Shown here: positions 61,106 to 64,000 of the stretch, piece by piece
Layout of the letters: every line of letters starts with the position of its first letter
Numbering within the stretch: the first letter of the stretch is position 1
Origin: Thermincola carboxydiphila
GTDB lineage: Bacteria; Bacillota; Thermincolia; Thermincolales; UBA2595
NCBI GenBank assembly: GCA_016841725.1
Contig: JAENYP010000002.1
Coordinates: forward strand, 94,767-158,766
DNA: 64,000 nucleotides
Reading direction: 5' to 3'
Program-made: the position numbers and the translations under genes
Notes under the pieces: generated by a model
Told to the model about the DNA's origin: nothing
The model's database searches: none
The model's input: the letters and a program-made list of their open reading frames with translations, nothing else

Positions 61106-61627
61106 TTAGCGGTTAAAATACCTTTTCAGGACTTCCATCCTGGGGTCTATCTCTTCTTTGGTGCATTTACAGGTTTCATTATTCAGATTGACACCGCAAA
61201 GAACACACAACCCCTTACAGTTTTCATCACACACGGACTTCATGGGAATATGCAGGTAAAGGTTCTCCCTTAAAACACTGCCAAAATCCACCTTGTTCCC
61301 CTGAAAAATGTGAACATCTTCCGGATCCCTGACCTCTTCAGACAACCCCGGGGCATCAAACTCATGGCAGAATTCTTCCTTAAAGTCAAAGCCTGCATGG
61401 TACGGATACCGCTCAACACACCGGCTGCACACCAGCTCAGTGTCACCGTCAAATCTCCCGGTGAAAGCAATTACCTTCCCGGTGTTTTTGACATCAAGGG
61501 AAACCTGGGCCGGACTGAGGAATTCAACCCTGTCATTCCCTAATATCAAGGGCTTGACATCCTCCAGGAGGTCAAAATGAAATGTTTTCCCTGGAATTTT
61601 CCTGATTTTAGTTAGATCGATGAACAT
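61106..61627 (-). CDS. yceD: YceD family protein (DUF177)
   Basis: DUF177 protein, linked in bacteria and plastids to 23S rRNA accumulation. It has 173 residues from ATG 61627, 6 nt after AGGTG; the GTG at 61636 would place the ribosome site inside the gene. Four cysteine motifs occur: VCSRCVERY in the middle and DENCKGLCVLCGVNLN near the end. It is paired with rpmF. Confidence 0.9.
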   Translation of the reverse strand: MFIDLTKIRKIPGKTFHFDLLEDVKPLILGNDRVEFLSPAQVSLDVKNTGKVIAFTGRFDGDTELVCSRCVERYPYHAGFDFKEEFCHEFDAPGLSEEVRDPEDVHIFQGNKVDFGSVLRENLYLHIPMKSVCDENCKGLCVLCGVNLNNETCKCTKEEIDPRMEVLKRYFNR

Positions 61628-61674
61628 ATGATTCACCTCATAGTATCACAACAAGTATTATACTCATTATGGAT

Positions 61675-62697
61675 TTACTTTGTCAAGGAAAAAGTGACTT
61701 CCCCTGCCTTAATTTCCATATTATGAGCCTGAACCGCAGTTATAGCCGTTACATTCACTATGTCTTCCACACTACATCCTCTTGACAGGTCATTTACCGG
61801 CTGGGCTATCCCCTGCAGAATTGGGCCAATCGCTTCCGCACCGGCAAGCCTCTGCCCCAATTTATAGCCTATATTTCCTGACTGAAGGTCTGGAAATATC
61901 AATACATTTACCCGTCCAGCCACAGTGCTCTCAGGAGCTTTACTCGCTCCTACATCAGGAATAAGGGCCGCATCTGCCTGCAGCTCCCCGTCAACACTGA
62001 GGAATGGATATCGTTCTCTCGCTATGGCCGTTGCCTGGCGCACTTTAACAACCATCTTGTGTTCAGCGCTGCCTTTGGTGGAAAAAGAGAGCATCCCAAC
62101 CCGCGGTTCTTCAATTCCGGCCAGGGTTTTGGCAGTCATCGCAGAAGAGTAAGCAATTTCAGCCAGCTGTTCCGCTGTTGGGTCAGGATTAACCGCACAA
62201 TCGGCAAAAATCATCACACCCTGCTGACCAAAGTTCCGGTTGCCCATTATCATTATGAATGCTCCGGAGACAACTGATATGCCGGGCGCTGTCTTGATAA
62301 TCTGCAGGGCCGGTCTGAGAACATCTGCCGTGGGGCTCAATGACCCCGCAACCAGCCCATCGACATATCCCGCCTTGACCATCATGGTTCCATAATACAG
62401 AGGGTTTTCCAAAAGGCGGTCCGCCTCCTGTTTAGTCAGCCCTTTGCCTTTTCTTAACTCATAGAGCAGTCTACTGAGTTCTTCCTTATGGTCCTGTGGA
62501 AAATCTACATATTTTATTCCCGGCTTTACCGGCCAGCGTATATTATGCCTATTGCCTTTTAACAGCATGACCTCCGCAACACCGGTGTCAGCTACTACCT
62601 CCGCAGCCTCCCGTACCCTGGGGTCGGTAGATTCGGGAAGTACTATCCTGGCCAAATGCTTTGTTGCCTTTTCCCTTATCTCTTTAAGCAGCTTCAT
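61675..62697 (-). CDS. pta: Phosphate acetyltransferase
   Basis: Interconverts acetyl-CoA and acetyl phosphate. The 340-residue protein is the single-domain form without the N-terminal DRTGG part. Signatures are [15 protein letters not shown] near 18-32, [12 protein letters not shown], the [10 protein letters not shown] motif and the C-terminal [15 protein letters not shown]. It is upstream of yceD-rpmF and divergent from tmcAL. The acetate kinase gene often found next to pta is not here. Confidence 0.94.
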   Translation of the reverse strand: MKLLKEIREKATKHLARIVLPESTDPRVREAAEVVADTGVAEVMLLKGNRHNIRWPVKPGIKYVDFPQDHKEELSRLLYELRKGKGLTKQEADRLLENPLYYGTMMVKAGYVDGLVAGSLSPTADVLRPALQIIKTAPGISVVSGAFIMIMGNRNFGQQGVMIFADCAVNPDPTAEQLAEIAYSSAMTAKTLAGIEEPRVGMLSFSTKGSAEHKMVVKVRQATAIARERYPFLSVDGELQADAALIPDVGASKAPESTVAGRVNVLIFPDLQSGNIGYKLGQRLAGAEAIGPILQGIAQPVNDLSRGCSVEDIVNVTAITAVQAHNMEIKAGEVTFSLTK

Positions 62698-62899
62698 GGT
62701 CCTCCCCCTTCATCCGGGAACAACTATTATAGTTATTACACAAAGAGGGAGTTTTCATCATAATTTTTTAGCTAAAATAAAACCAAAGATTAACCTGTGG
62801 CAGGTTTTATTGGCTTAAGATGGAAATAATATAGTAACTAACCTCTTTGTCAGGCTGGGAACACACCGGAAACAGACAGAGGAAATTTAGGAGGCACCA

Positions 62900-64000
62900 A
62901 TGAATATAGTCGGAATTATTACTGAACACAATCCATTTCATAATGGGCACCTGTATCATGTCCGGAAAGCCAGGGAAGAATGTGCAGCCGACCTGGTGGT
63001 TTCCGTTATGAGCGGGCATTTTTTGCAGCGGGGGGAGCCCGCCCTGTTCAACAAATGGGCCCGGGCTGAAATGGCAGTGCGCGGCGGTGTTGATCTGGTG
63101 GTGGAACTCCCGACCGCATTTTCAGTACGCAGCGCCAGCGCCTTTGCCCTCGGTTCCATTTCCCTGCTGGATAGAATGGGTGTGGTCACCCATGTCTGTT
63201 TTGGCAGCGAGGCAGGTAATACGGATATACTGTGGCCTGCAGCGCGGGTGCTTGCCTGTGAGCCGGTAAAATTTAAAGAAATCCTGAGTACACTGCTCAA
63301 TACCGGTCTGCCCTACCCTGCAGCCCGGGCCGAAGCCTTAACCCGTTACCTTGCCCAACAGGGAGTTAATCTTCCGGAAGAAACCTTTAAAAGCCCCAAC
63401 AACATCCTTGGCATTGAATATCTGAAGGCGCTGATAAATACCGGCAGCAGCATCGTGCCTTCGGCCATAAAGAGATTTGCCGCCGGCTACCACGACAGGG
63501 AGATTGACCCAGTCAGTACCGGTGTGGACAGCGCCAATAATGGCAGCGCCAATAATGGCCCGGCCAATATAGCCAGCGCCACCAGTATCCGGGAACGCCT
63601 GATAAGTGACAATAACCGCACAGATGGTATTGCAGCGGTTGTCCCGACTGCGTCTCTGGAAGTGATTAAACGCGAGATTGCCGGAGGTCAGGGACCTGTT
63701 TTTATTGACAACTATGACAGGGTTCTGTTTTACCTGCTGAGAACCCTCTCTCATGAATACCTGTCCCTTTTAAATGATGTTGGCGAGGGTCTAGAAAACC
63801 GTATTCTGGAGGTATCTCTGGCAGCTGATTCAGTCAGGAAACTGCTGCAGGGAGTCAAGACAAAACGCTATACCTGGACACGGATACAAAGGATTCTCTC
63901 TTACATCCTCCTCGGTTATACCAGGGACATGGCACATGCCTTTGAAAAAAACGGCCCACTATATATAAGGGTTCTCGGGCTCTCGGCCAAAGGCCGGGCA
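62900..64000 (+). CDS. tmcAL: tRNA(Met) cytidine acetate ligase, partial (runs off right edge)
   Basis: Makes N4-acetylcytidine at the wobble position of elongator tRNA(Met) from acetate and ATP (YlbM family). The 367 residues seen carry the nucleotidyltransferase motif GIITEHNPFHNGHLYHV near 5-21, SGHFLQRGEPALFNKW and the SPNNILGIEYLKAL segment. AGGAGG lies 7 nt before the ATG. Between the catalytic part and the tail is a low-complexity linker (about 210-228) made by a perfect 15-bp tandem duplication. It is divergent from pta. Confidence 0.93.
   Translation, partial: MNIVGIITEHNPFHNGHLYHVRKAREECAADLVVSVMSGHFLQRGEPALFNKWARAEMAVRGGVDLVVELPTAFSVRSASAFALGSISLLDRMGVVTHVCFGSEAGNTDILWPAARVLACEPVKFKEILSTLLNTGLPYPAARAEALTRYLAQQGVNLPEETFKSPNNILGIEYLKALINTGSSIVPSAIKRFAAGYHDREIDPVSTGVDSANNGSANNGPANIASATSIRERLISDNNRTDGIAAVVPTASLEVIKREIAGGQGPVFIDNYDRVLFYLLRTLSHEYLSLLNDVGEGLENRILEVSLAADSVRKLLQGVKTKRYTWTRIQRILSYILLGYTRDMAHAFEKNGPLYIRVLGLSAKGRA
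63530..63559. repeat. 15-bp perfect tandem duplication inside tmcAL
   Basis: The unit agcgccaataatggc occurs twice, encoding SANNG twice, followed by a decayed third copy (cggccaatatagcc). It is in frame and lies in a linker, so it probably does not harm the enzyme. Confidence 0.9.

Noticed and set aside
62807-63754. Minus-strand frames opposite tmcAL
   Set aside because: The plus-strand frame carries clear TmcAL motifs with a good ribosome site; the opposite frames have none.

Overview
The window reads as a chromosomal segment of an endospore-forming, anaerobic Gram-positive bacterium of the Peptococcaceae / Desulfotomaculum-like type. The basis is gene content and order: a prkA-yhbH-spoVR sporulation operon, an 11-subunit nuoABCDHIJKLMN cluster with no NADH-input genes, FapR-controlled type II fatty acid synthesis with FabK, and the ylxM-ffh-rpsP-khpA-ylqD-rimM-trmD-rplS-lepB-rbgA-rnhB block. 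Genus and species cannot be fixed from what I can see. Nearly all genes are on the minus strand, so the main reading direction is right to left. No rRNA, tRNA, CRISPR array or intact insertion sequence was recognised.

Layout, left to right. 1-2.1 kb: an edge-truncated membrane protein with an acidic tandem repeat, a LysR regulator, and a P-loop kinase remnant cut off by a palindromic repeat. 2.1-3.7 kb: murI and a solitary adk. 4-8.5 kb: spoVR, yhbH, prkA. 8.7-12.3 kb: a 49-residue two-CxxC protein, speE, a PAS/AAA+ regulator with degenerate sigma-54-activator motifs, and a small membrane ORF. 12.3-14.2 kb: yifB (comM family) and yraN. 14.3-24.2 kb: the nuo operon. 24.3-28.7 kb: HD-GYP protein, rnhB, rbgA, lepB, rplS. 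29-30.5 kb: an SPFH protein and an RNA methyltransferase. 30.5-34.9 kb: trmD, rimM, ylqD, khpA, rpsP, ffh, ylxM and a small protein. 35.1-39.6 kb: mtaD, ahcY, mtnA, mtnP, which handle S-adenosylhomocysteine and methylthioadenosine. 39.7-45.5 kb: ftsY, a tandem JAMM-like protein, smc. 45.6-50.8 kb: an accessory-looking interval with a cobalamin riboswitch, long palindromes, cobT, a probable phosphorothioate-DNA-dependent HNH endonuclease, an unknown protein and ctpA. 51-62.7 kb: radical SAM protein, rnc, fabF, a FabK-like paralogue, acpP, fabG, fabD, fabK, fabH, plsX, fapR, rpmF, yceD, pta. 62.9-64 kb: the start of tmcAL on the plus strand.

How the genes fit together. FapR probably represses its own fatty acid/phospholipid operon through a palindrome just downstream of its promoter. 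SpeE releases methylthioadenosine, and the four-gene cluster at 35-39.6 kb recycles it together with S-adenosylhomocysteine. Ffh and FtsY are the two SRP-pathway GTPases; LepB removes signal peptides from exported proteins. The Nuo complex probably takes electrons from a donor other than NADH, because no nuoEFG is present here.

The points most worth a second look are: (1) the tandem JAMM-like protein between smc and ftsY, whose first domain has lost the metal ligands; (2) the regulator at 10.0-11.8 kb with altered Walker A, GAFTGA and Walker B motifs; (3) two dispersed palindromic repeat families, one joined to a decapitated kinase gene and the other flanking cobT; (4) a lone candidate phosphorothioate-sensing type IV restriction enzyme. 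I did not find a complete multi-gene system that I can call new with confidence.
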